Origin: Croceivirga sp.
GTDB taxonomy: Bacteria > Bacteroidota > Bacteroidia > Flavobacteriales > Flavobacteriaceae
Direction: 5' to 3'
NCBI GenBank assembly: GCA_028281025.1
Contig: JANQKR010000043.1
Coordinates: 1 to 64,000 of the forward strand
DNA length: 64,000 bases
Below, piece after piece: positions 8,820 through 15,505 of the stretch. The translations under genes and the position numbers were made by a program. Below the pieces are notes generated by a model that was given only the letters and a program-made list of their open reading frames with translations, was not told the DNA's origin and ran no database searches. The stretch's first letter is position 1; each line of letters opens with the position of its first letter.

Positions 8820-9527
8820 CTATTTCCCCAGGAGTCGTTCAATATTCGCGCGATAGGCTTCCCCGATAATGAATTCCTCGTCGTCCAAAAAAACGCTTCC
8901 TTTATTGATAGAGGAAATCTGGTCTATATTTATAATGTAGGACTTGTGAATCCTCATGAACCTGTCCGAGGGAAGCTCGGATTCCAAATTTTTAAAGCTC
9001 GTCCTGACCACTATGGGCGACTCGGTATCCTTTAAATGGAATTTAATATAATCCCCATATCCTTGGAGCCAAAAGATATCATCATATTTTACTTTAACCA
9101 TCTTGTAATTGGAATTCACAAAGAGGTAGTCCTTTTTGTTCCCATATGCAAAATCATTTTTTGACGATTTCATTTCGAACAGCCTTTTTGCACGTTGACA
9201 TGCTCTTAAAAACCTGTCCATGGATACGGGTTTCATGAGATAATCAACAATGTCCAGGTCGTACCCTTGTGTAGCATATTGTTCATACGCCGTAATAAAG
9301 ATTACAAGTGGTTTGCTTTGAAGACTCTTGATGTAGTCAAATCCATTGAGTCTGGGCATTTCGATGTCAATGAATATCAAATCGACCTGGGTTTTTTCCA
9401 TGATCTTCATTGCCTCAAAAACGTCGTTGCCGGTCCCCATCAGTTCAAGGAAAGGCACACTTTCGATGTTGTCCTGGAGCAAGGAAAGTGCCAATGGTTC
9501 GTCATCTATTGCGATACATCGTATCAT
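8820..9527 (-). CDS. LytTR-family response regulator
   Basis: The 235-residue protein has a CheY-like receiver (residues 1-120) with acidic residues D8/D9, phospho-acceptor D54 in IFIDIEMP and the conserved Thr/Lys region (ITAY, LMKPV). A LytTR DNA-binding domain (about 135-235) follows, with FWLQGYGDYIKFH and RIHKSYIIN. Its start overlaps the sensor kinase stop by four bases, so the two are coupled. The exporter operon downstream is the most obvious target, by position only. Confidence 0.93.
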   Translation of the reverse strand: MIRCIAIDDEPLALSLLQDNIESVPFLELMGTGNDVFEAMKIMEKTQVDLIFIDIEMPRLNGFDYIKSLQSKPLVIFITAYEQYATQGYDLDIVDYLMKPVSMDRFLRACQRAKRLFEMKSSKNDFAYGNKKDYLFVNSNYKMVKVKYDDIFWLQGYGDYIKFHLKDTESPIVVRTSFKNLESELPSDRFMRIHKSYIINIDQISSINKGSVFLDDEEFIIGEAYRANIERLLGK

Positions 9528-10564
9528 GGTTCCATTGTAAGTTTAAGTTCCACTTCAAACCATTCAAAGGTATCCTTTATTTTGAGTTGGTGATTGGCAC
9601 CATAGATTAGCTCTAATCGCCGTTTTACATTAGCCAGCCCGATACCGGAACTTTCTTCCATAGCAGGATTTGTTTCTGACTTCCTGTTGCCAACATTGAA
9701 ATAAAGCATATTGTTCCGTTCATTTAAAATTACTTTGATACTTGGGTTTTCCACGTGGGCCGTCCCGTATTTAAAGGCATTCTCTATGAACGTTATCAAT
9801 AGCATTGGTTCTATCATATTGTTTTCTCCATCAAGAACAAATTTTGCTTCCAAGTTTAACCTTTCGGTAAAACGTTGTTTTTGGAGGTCGATATAGTTTT
9901 GGAGATATTCCACTTCTTGATGCAGTGGCACCTTCTTCTGGCGGGTCTTGTACAACATATATCTCATTAGCCCGGAAAGCTTGATCAAGGTCGGTTCGAC
10001 GTCCTTGTTATTTTTTCTTACGAGTGCGATAATGTTATTGAGCACGTTGAACAGAAAATGGGGACTTATCTGCCCTCGAAGAAAATTCAGTTCGCCTTTA
10101 AGGTTCTCTTGCTGGACTTCTGCTTCGATTCTTTCTGCCTCCCTCTTATCGGAAATGGTCCTAAAAGCAATGGCGGCAGCCAAAATACCGAGAAAGGGCA
10201 ACAAACTATATCTAATTGATATTAAAAAGTTAGATGCGTATTCTTCTATGAAAAACGAATAGAAAGGGCGCCTTAGCATGACAACGATGGAAAAGAAAAC
10301 AATCTGGATGATAATGAAAATGAAGTAATTCTTGGCGTAAAGAAATCGCGGGATGATAAAATAAGCATTTAGATAAAAGACCAATATCCAAAAAATGTTG
10401 ATAAGGCTCTCAAGATAATGGGAGCTGTAGGTCTCTTCATTGATATGAAAATGTGGTTCCAATTCCGAGTGGTAGGCATAAGGCAATAAAAACAGTACAG
10501 ACCATGGAATTATGTGTAGGACAATAACCTGCCATTTTGTTCTAAAAATTTGAATCAACTTCAT
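9524..10564 (-). CDS. LytS-like membrane sensor histidine kinase
   Basis: The 346-residue protein has four predicted membrane helices (about 15-32, 53-72, 80-98 and 118-136), a short coiled segment, then a His_kinase domain with SPHFLFNVLNNI containing the phospho-accepting His (about 169). A GHKL ATPase domain with an N box near FIENAFKYG and a GIGLANVKRRL glycine box follows. This is the usual partner of LytTR regulators in Bacteroidetes. No ligand-binding periplasmic domain is present, so the signal is likely sensed in or at the membrane. Confidence 0.92.
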   Translation of the reverse strand: MKLIQIFRTKWQVIVLHIIPWSVLFLLPYAYHSELEPHFHINEETYSSHYLESLINIFWILVFYLNAYFIIPRFLYAKNYFIFIIIQIVFFSIVVMLRRPFYSFFIEEYASNFLISIRYSLLPFLGILAAAIAFRTISDKREAERIEAEVQQENLKGELNFLRGQISPHFLFNVLNNIIALVRKNNKDVEPTLIKLSGLMRYMLYKTRQKKVPLHQEVEYLQNYIDLQKQRFTERLNLEAKFVLDGENNMIEPMLLITFIENAFKYGTAHVENPSIKVILNERNNMLYFNVGNRKSETNPAMEESSGIGLANVKRRLELIYGANHQLKIKDTFEWFEVELKLTMEP

Positions 10565-10799
10565 GGACCGTTTCTGGATTTTAAAGTTTCCCGCCTATGA
10601 GAATGGAAAATTAAAAATTAAATAGGTTTAAAAAGAATATAAAAGTGGAATGTAACAATAGGCATCCATACCGATTATTCTCAAAGCATTGTTTCTTTTT
10701 CTTTGAAACTCTCTTTCAAGATTTTACCACTTTTATATGAGTTCTTTAAAAGGAAGGTTTTCCAAGACCTTGTCAATAGCGAAAAATTGTTGAACCATA

Positions 10800-11687
10800 T
10801 TATATTATTCGATCGACTTTATGCTCTGATCTATTGTGTTTCCAACGCTTATGGGTCCACAACCAGTATTGAGGAGCACTCAAAATATCTTCTTCCAATT
10901 GTTTTGTGAAACCCTTTGTAATTTCCCCTTCCTTTAATAAGCAATGGTCATCTGAAATAAGTGTAAATACCACCTTGTATCGCCCACGTGCCACTTTTAA
11001 GTTTGAGCCTGCAATAATGGGCATGTTAAATTCTCTTGCCATTCTCTCAGCACCATAAGCTACCGCCGTTTCTTGGTTCAAAAATGTGGTGAAGTGGGCT
11101 AATTGTGATTTTCTCGGCGATTGATCGCTTCCAAAAATCACCGCAAATTGCTCTTCTTTTTGTGTCCTCATTGTTTGAAGAACCGAATCAATAGTCAACA
11201 TATGCAGTCCATATTTGGAACGGCTTTCAGTAATCTTTTTATCCCAAAACTTGTTTTTTAAAGGCGAGTAAAGTGCCATGGGGGTATGTTTGATCTGTCC
11301 CGGAACGGCAAGCGCAAACAATTCCCAACTGTTGTAATGACCCCCTACCAAAATAACACTCTGTCCCTTGTTGAAATAGTGTTCCAACAATTCTGCGTTT
11401 ACTATTTTCATACGCTTCCTGGAGTCGACTTCGGAAATGGTGAAGTTTTTTATGCTCTCCACGATCAAGTCACCAAGATGCCGGTAAAAAGCCCTTTCAA
11501 TCTTAAGTATCTCGGCCAACGATTTTTCGGGAAAGGAACATGTCAGATTATTTCTTACAACGGTTCTTCTATACCGAATAATTCGGTAAACGATGTAGTA
11601 GAGCACATTGGAGATTCCATACAAAACAAAGAGCGGCAAACGCGATATCGGTACAACCAAGAAGTAATAGATAAGTTTGTCCATCAT
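10800..11687 (-). CDS. Lysophospholipid / lipid A acyltransferase (LpxL/HtrB-like)
   Basis: The 295-residue protein has an N-terminal membrane segment followed by the acyltransferase catalytic motif GGHYNSWE (H-x4-E form), a FGSDQSPRK segment and the late AERMAREFNMPIIAG stretch, all typical of the LpxL/HtrB family. It would transfer an acyl chain to lipid A or a related lipid at the inner membrane. The small secreted-protein gene just upstream ends 7 bases before the start, so they are probably co-transcribed. Being on an island, it may alter the envelope of the host cell rather than supply the basic lipid A pathway. Confidence 0.85.
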   Translation of the reverse strand: MMDKLIYYFLVVPISRLPLFVLYGISNVLYYIVYRIIRYRRTVVRNNLTCSFPEKSLAEILKIERAFYRHLGDLIVESIKNFTISEVDSRKRMKIVNAELLEHYFNKGQSVILVGGHYNSWELFALAVPGQIKHTPMALYSPLKNKFWDKKITESRSKYGLHMLTIDSVLQTMRTQKEEQFAVIFGSDQSPRKSQLAHFTTFLNQETAVAYGAERMAREFNMPIIAGSNLKVARGRYKVVFTLISDDHCLLKEGEITKGFTKQLEEDILSAPQYWLWTHKRWKHNRSEHKVDRII

Positions 11688-11694
11688 GGCCTGT

Positions 11695-12042
11695 TCATTC
11701 TTGACGACGTTGCTCTGGCAAAAGCTTTTGTAACCGTATTACAGTTGATATCCCTTCACTGCCAATGTCCCGAACCATAACGTTCTTGACATACGAAATC
11801 ATGAAATTTCCCCCAACATATTCATCCATGTGCAATGGATATTTTTCAAGTATGACCGATAGAATCTCATCAAAAACGACCATCTCCTCAATTCCCGATG
11901 CTGTTTTGCAGCAGAACGAATACCCACCCGCAACACGGCCCAAATAGATTCCTTCAACTTTGTTGATCTGCTGTGACCCCTGTGAAACCGAAATGGAAAA
12001 CGAGGTCAGAAATAATAAGGATAACGCAATCTGCTTAGGCAT
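11695..12042 (-). CDS. Small secreted protein of unknown function
   Basis: The start at 12042 is chosen because it gives a signal peptide (MPKQIALSLLFLTSFSISVSQ) and is preceded by AGGGAGAAG. The upstream frame to 12201 lacks protein-like character. The mature protein of about 94 residues has one CC pair and no recognised domain. It lies directly upstream of the acyltransferase gene. I do not recognise the family. Confidence 0.6.
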   Translation of the reverse strand: MPKQIALSLLFLTSFSISVSQGSQQINKVEGIYLGRVAGGYSFCCKTASGIEEMVVFDEILSVILEKYPLHMDEYVGGNFMISYVKNVMVRDIGSEGISTVIRLQKLLPEQRRQE

Positions 12043-12615
12043 CTTCTCCCTGGTTTTGCTTAAATATACTTGTTGAAAATAAGAGGGCTGAAAATAAATC
12101 GAGAATCTGTGAAGACTAAATAATCCCCGCTTTCTAAACTTAAACCTTGCGAACATACCACTAAATTTGGCAGCTTGCCCCAATACTATGTTAAATGTCA
12201 AGAGTGGCCATTTAAAGGATAAACCAAACTTGCATAAAATTCACATTAAAAATTGATTTTTAAATATTTAAACTTAGATACAACATGAATTGGAAACCAG
12301 CTGACCAAAAAATAAAAAGGATAAAAGATATGGGATCGGATTTAAATCCTTTCCTTTACAACAAATCACGGATTATGGACAATTATTGTTCCAATCCTTA
12401 AATAAAAAAGATAGCCCTCTCCTTTACCTGTTTACAATTCCCAAGGACCGCTTCTTCGTTATTTTCTGCTTGAACCAATATTTACGTTTCAAACGCCGTC
12501 CGGGCGCAGGCCCTAAGCATGGCTTTTCATTTGATATCCATTTACCAAGGGTACTTTGAAAACATGTCGCTTTTAAAATGGTACCGTCCATTATTAACTA
12601 TAAAAGAGAGAAGAT
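12043..12615. other. Divergent intergenic region before the bS21-NYN-sigma operon
   Basis: No gene is supported here. The region separates the minus-strand small secreted gene from the plus-strand rpsU paralogue and must hold both promoters. A GC-rich patch with CGCC-4-GGGCG occurs near 12494-12506. The candidate promoter of the plus-strand operon is listed separately. Confidence 0.45.
12530..12558 (+). promoter_or_regulatory. Candidate promoter of the bS21-NYN-sigma operon
   Basis: TTTG at 12530-12533 is followed after 18 bases by TACTTTG at 12552-12558, close to the Bacteroidetes consensus TTTG-N19-TAnnTTTG with one base missing from the -7 box. This would place transcription start near 12565, giving a leader of about 50 bases before the rpsU paralogue. 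This is a match by eye only. Confidence 0.35.
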
Positions 12616-12810
12616 ATGCTTATAATCAAAAGGGCTCCCGGTGAGAACATTGAGAGAGCTCTGAAAAGATATAAACTCAAGGTACGGAAGACCCAACAGT
12701 TAAAAAGTATTAGGAGCAAACAGGAGTTTACCAAAAAATCCAAGCGTAAAAGGGATAGGTTGGCAAAGGCTGTCTATCGAAACCAGTATTTGCAAAAACA
12801 GGAGGAGTGA
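12616..12810 (+). CDS. rpsU: Ribosomal protein bS21 paralogue
   Basis: The 64-residue, strongly basic protein has the family pattern: MLII start, GENIERALKRYK, a lysine/arginine-rich helix and the RLAKAVYRNQYLQ C-terminal helix. Full length matches normal bS21. In Flavobacterium ribosomes bS21 helps to hide the 16S anti-Shine-Dalgarno sequence, so a second version could change which messages are read. Many positions differ from the usual housekeeping form (for example KRAPGEN and QFTKKSKRKRD), and it sits inside an integrated island rather than a core operon, so it is probably an accessory copy; the chromosomal copy is not in this window. Its last codons (GAG GAG TGA) form part of a GGAGGAG ribosome-binding site for the next gene. 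Confidence 0.85.
   Translation: MLIIKRAPGENIERALKRYKLKVRKTQQLKSIRSKQEFTKKSKRKRDRLAKAVYRNQYLQKQEE
12801..12807 (+). promoter_or_regulatory. Strong Shine-Dalgarno site for the NYN gene
   Basis: GGAGGAG ends seven bases before the ATG at 12815 and lies within the last codons of the bS21 paralogue. Strong Shine-Dalgarno sequences are uncommon in Bacteroidetes. Its overlap with a bS21 gene suggests coupling, and possibly control by bS21-dependent masking of the anti-Shine-Dalgarno. The control step is inferred. Confidence 0.6.
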
Positions 12811-12814
12811 TTGT

Positions 12815-13549
12815 ATGGATAAAGACCTGAACCTTGCCGTTTTAATAGACGGTGACAATGTTCCCTCCAAATATGTCAAGGAAATGTTGGAGGAAATCGC
12901 CAAATATGGAAATCCGAGCATAAAGAGAATATACGGGGATTGGACAAAACCAAGTTTGGTGAAATGGAAGGATGTCCTCCTAAAAAATGCTATCACACCG
13001 ATTCAGCAGTACGGATACACCACTGGCAAGAACGCAACCGACAGTGCGATGATCATAGATGCGATGGACATACTGTATTCCGGTAAGGTAAATGGCTTCT
13101 CATTGGTCTCCAGTGACAGTGATTTTACACGATTGGCCATACGGTTGAGAGAGGCGGGCATGACCGTTTTTGGTATTGGGGAAAAAAAGACCCCTGACCC
13201 TTTTATCGTTTCTTGCGACAAGTTCATATACCTTGAGATCCTTCAAAAAAATGATGTAGGGGAATCCAGTACACGACGGAAAAATGATAAAGGTAAAGTT
13301 GATACCATCACCCCAAGGGTCATTGAACTTATCCTTTCCACTATCTCGGATGTGGAAGATGAGGAAGGTTGGGCATTTTTGGGCGAAGTGGGGACACTCG
13401 TACAAAAAAAGCAACCCAATTTTGACCCGAGGAACTACGGCTTTCGGAAACTGACGCCCTTGGTCAAATCCTTAGATCAAATTGAAATTATATCCAGAAA
13501 AAATCCGAAGGGAAGCGGAAATCTGATCTACGTTCGGACAAAGACATAA
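12815..13549 (+). CDS. NYN-domain putative RNase with C-terminal LOTUS/OST-HTH domain
   Basis: The 244-residue protein has an N-terminal NYN (PIN-like) nuclease fold, residues 1-150, with acidic residues in the expected places: D12/D14/N15 (IDGDN), D76 (NATDSAM) and D101/D103 (SSDSDF). A linker is followed by a LOTUS/OST-HTH domain (about 165-242), an RNA-binding winged helix. Bacterial proteins of this NYN-LOTUS layout are thought to cut or process RNA. It is translated from a strong ribosome-binding site inside the end of the bS21 gene, four bases downstream of its stop, and is followed after 17 bases by a sigma factor. Its placement suggests a role in RNA turnover linked to altered translation or transcription. 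Confidence 0.88.
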   Translation: MDKDLNLAVLIDGDNVPSKYVKEMLEEIAKYGNPSIKRIYGDWTKPSLVKWKDVLLKNAITPIQQYGYTTGKNATDSAMIIDAMDILYSGKVNGFSLVSSDSDFTRLAIRLREAGMTVFGIGEKKTPDPFIVSCDKFIYLEILQKNDVGESSTRRKNDKGKVDTITPRVIELILSTISDVEDEEGWAFLGEVGTLVQKKQPNFDPRNYGFRKLTPLVKSLDQIEIISRKNPKGSGNLIYVRTKT

Positions 13550-13566
13550 CCAAAATGTAAAAAATT

Positions 13567-14433
13567 ATGAAGCCACTTGCGATATCAAAGCAGATTACAA
13601 ATAGGGACAGTCCCTCCCTAACCAAATATCTTACTGATATCGGTCGTATTCCTATGGTAACGGTTGAAGAAGAGGTAGATTTGGCCGTTAGAATAAGACA
13701 GGGTGATAAAAAGGCTTTGGAAAGATTGGTGTCGGCCAACTTAAGGTTTGTGGTCTCGGTCGCAAAACAGTACCAGTTTAAGGGACTCAACCTACATGAC
13801 CTGATCAACGAAGGGAATCTTGGACTGGTTAGGGCGGCAACAAAATTTGATGAAACACGCGGTTTCAAATTCATCTCTTATGCGGTTTGGTGGATACGCC
13901 AGGGAATATTGCAGGCACTCGCAGAAAAATCCAGGATTGTCCGATTACCGTTGAATAAAATAGGCGCAATAAACAAAATAAAAAAAGTTTCTTCCCATCT
14001 GGAACAGGTACATCAAAGACCACCCACAGCTGAAGAAATTTCGGAATTGACTGATTGCCCTTTATCAGAGATACAATTTTGCCTAAAGCACTCATCTTGG
14101 CCTGTTTCAATGGACGAACCTTTAAAAATTGGTGATGGAGAATTGAATTTGAAAGATGTTATACGTTCGGACGATTCTAGCAACCCAGAAAAAAAACTTG
14201 TTAGGAGCTCCTTGGAATCTGAAATAGACACTTTGCTTTATAATCTATCCTCTAGGGAGTCCTATATAATTAAAATGTACTTTGGTATTGGGGTGAACTA
14301 TTGTTTAACGCTGGATGAAATAGGCACCAACTTGGATATTACCAAGGAAAGGGCAAGGCAGATTAAAGCAACTGCTCTGGAACGTTTAAGGCGCTCCACA
14401 TCTGGCAAAATCCTTAAGGAATATTTGCAATAG
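13567..14433 (+). CDS. Group 2 sigma-70 factor (RpoD paralogue)
   Basis: At 288 residues it contains sigma region 1.2 (SLTKYLTDIGRIPMVT), regions 2.1-2.4 (LRFVVSVAKQYQ, GLNLHDLINEGNLGL, FISYAVWWIRQGI), region 3 (PPTAEEISEL) and region 4 with a helix-turn-helix (LTLDEIGTNLDITKERARQI). Length and layout match the compact RpoD of Bacteroidetes. Region 2.4 is conserved, whereas the region 4.1 segment (SYIIKMYFGIGVNYCLTL) departs from the usual ERxVIxLRFG form, so promoter preference may differ in the -33 element. It is the third gene of the rpsU-NYN-sigma row. No Shine-Dalgarno precedes it, as is normal in this phylum. No anti-sigma gene is adjacent. Confidence 0.92.
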   Translation: MKPLAISKQITNRDSPSLTKYLTDIGRIPMVTVEEEVDLAVRIRQGDKKALERLVSANLRFVVSVAKQYQFKGLNLHDLINEGNLGLVRAATKFDETRGFKFISYAVWWIRQGILQALAEKSRIVRLPLNKIGAINKIKKVSSHLEQVHQRPPTAEEISELTDCPLSEIQFCLKHSSWPVSMDEPLKIGDGELNLKDVIRSDDSSNPEKKLVRSSLESEIDTLLYNLSSRESYIIKMYFGIGVNYCLTLDEIGTNLDITKERARQIKATALERLRRSTSGKILKEYLQ

Positions 14434-14576
14434 GGACATTGCGTAAAGAATAACAATCGATTTTACAAGGTTTTTTGTTTTACCTCTCTCTTGTTGAAAG
14501 TACGTTGTGATTTCGCCTCTTAACGTTTAGAGTAAAAAAGTCGATTCTTAATTAGTGGACTTAGAGTTTTAGAAAT

Positions 14577-14605
14577 AAAAAACCCATCTTAAAAAGATGG
14601 GCTTT
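14577..14605 (-). terminator. Terminator after the cold-shock gene
   Basis: Read on the minus strand, AAGCCCATCTT pairs with AAGATGGGTTT around a short loop and is followed by TTTTT, 20 bases past the cold-shock gene stop. On the plus strand it would be an imperfect terminator for the sigma operon. Confidence 0.75.
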
Positions 14606-14625
14606 CAAAAATAGAATCTATGTCT

Positions 14626-14817
14626 TTAGATGACCCTTACGTTTACCGCATTCAATCCTTTTTTTCCTTGCTCTAAATCAAACTCAACTTGATCACCTTC
14701 GCGAACTTCGTCAATTAATCCAGAAACATGTACAAAGTGCTCTTTGTCGGCACCCTCTTCATTGATAAAACCAAAACCTTTGGTGTCATTGAAGAACTTT
14801 ACTGTTCCTTTACTCAT
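14626..14817 (-). CDS. Cold-shock domain protein (CspA family)
   Basis: The 63-residue protein is a single cold-shock domain with GTVKFFNDTKGFGFI (RNP1) and EHFVHVSGL (RNP2). Such proteins bind single-stranded RNA or DNA and melt RNA structure. It faces the sigma operon from the opposite strand and is the last gene before the island's right-end att copies. With the bS21, NYN and sigma genes it completes a set of four gene-expression proteins, although a cold-shock gene could simply have been the chromosomal neighbour of an earlier insertion. Confidence 0.95.
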   Translation of the reverse strand: MSKGTVKFFNDTKGFGFINEEGADKEHFVHVSGLIDEVREGDQVEFDLEQGKKGLNAVNVRVI

Positions 14818-15095
14818 TTTACTTGTATTAAATTTATATTAGGTGCAAAGGTGGGGCTAATTGTTGAGTATTCGGTGATTTATTTTTGAGCTAACCCGAA
14901 TACCTCATGGAACCAAGCTCTTTTGGCTTAAATCATTATTAGTAATGCGCTAAATTGTGTTGAATTACTATGGGATACTTGGAAAAGCTTGTGGATTTGT
15001 TAAAGTTTGGTTAAAGTGGTGTCCCTTTCGGTGTCATCTAAATTTTGAGCTTCTAAAAAGCCCTATAAACAGTGGATTTCACCAACTTGGAAAAG

Positions 15096-15110
15096 ACCCT
15101 CTTCCTCCGC
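15096..15110 (+). other. Second att-like copy of tRNA-Ser 3' end
   Basis: ACCCTCTTCCTCCGC matches 14 of 15 bases of the tRNA 3' end. It is followed by a hairpin (GCAAC-3-GTTGC) and the terminator at 15143. It may be the true right end of the resident island, or the scar of an earlier one. The downstream sequence 15105-15175 recurs at 63657-63728. Confidence 0.65.
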
Positions 15111-15142
15111 AATCAAGCGCAACTTTGTTGCAGCTTAAAAAG

Positions 15143-15175
15143 AAAATCCCGTCAAGTTTACTTGGATGGGATTTT
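15143..15175 (+). terminator. Terminator-like hairpin after the second att copy
   Basis: AAAATCCC (15143-15150) pairs with GGGATTTT (15168-15175) and CAAG with CTTG inside; TTTTGTCTTTT follows. The same architecture is seen at 63696-63728. It would have ended transcription of a tRNA gene whose 3' end was at 15110. Confidence 0.65.
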
Positions 15176-15249
15176 GTCTTTTAAGATGGTAATTCCAAAG
15201 GAATTAAAAGTTGCATTTGGAAAATGCTGTAAGAGGGATGTTGGAACAA

Positions 15250-15266
15250 AATCCCTCTTCCTCCGC
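15250..15266 (+). other. attR core: exact copy of tRNA-Ser 3' end
   Basis: An exact 17-base copy of positions 83-99, followed by a strong terminator at 15274-15298. This is what the undisturbed chromosome downstream of the tRNA would look like, so it is the best candidate for the outer right boundary. That makes the tRNA-borne island about 15.2 kb. Confidence 0.8.
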
Positions 15267-15273
15267 AAAGAAG

Positions 15274-15298
15274 AGCTTCACAATTGTGAAGCTTTTTT
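15274..15298 (+). terminator. Rho-independent terminator after attR (original tRNA terminator)
   Basis: A perfect 20-base palindrome at 15274-15293 (AGCTTCACAA and its complement) runs into a six-T tract, eight bases after the att copy. It probably terminated the tRNA-Ser transcript before the island entered. Confidence 0.8.
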
Positions 15299-15364
15299 AT
15301 TTCTAAAGCAAACCAAGCTCGCTTCCAATTTGCGGAAGAAATAAAAAAGAGCTACCCTATGTAG

Positions 15365-15505
15365 GTAGATATTGAAAGTCTCATTGACGAAGTTGTCATT
15401 AGCCCCTATGCCGAACAATGGTACATTGACTTGATAAAGGATCTTTGCGGAAAATACAATTTTTATAAGCCTATACTCAAATCAGAATTTGCTATTCTAG
15501 ATTGA
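15365..15505 (+). pseudogene. Possible 3' fragment of a chromosomal gene
   Basis: A 46-codon frame from GTA at 15365 to TGA at 15503 reads like the end of a soluble protein (IDEVVISPYAEQWYIDLIKD). It has no start and a TAG immediately before it. It overlaps the last 14 bases of the TRAP permease gene on the other strand. I do not recognise the family; it may be the remaining C-terminus of a gene cut by a rearrangement. Confidence 0.25.

Larger units (their letters stand above)
14818..15491. other. Right-end region of the island with att copies and terminators
   Basis: No complete gene lies here. It holds the cold-shock promoter region, an arm-like site (about 15021-15037), two att-like copies (15096-15110 and 15250-15266), two terminators (15143-15175 and 15274-15298) and a short protein-like fragment that runs into the TRAP gene end. 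AAGAGGGAT (15231-15239) is inverted as ATCCCTCTT (15251-15259), which would suit paired integrase core sites. Confidence 0.6.

Noticed and set aside
11286-11780. 164-codon plus-strand frame
   Set aside because: It lies on the reverse of the acyltransferase gene, which has clear catalytic motifs.
1-15266. Integrative conjugative element
   Set aside because: No relaxase, coupling protein or conjugation genes were seen; only an integrase and cargo support a simpler island.
15072-15344. 90-codon frame over the att copies
   Set aside because: It spans repeats and terminators; its sequence is explained by those features.
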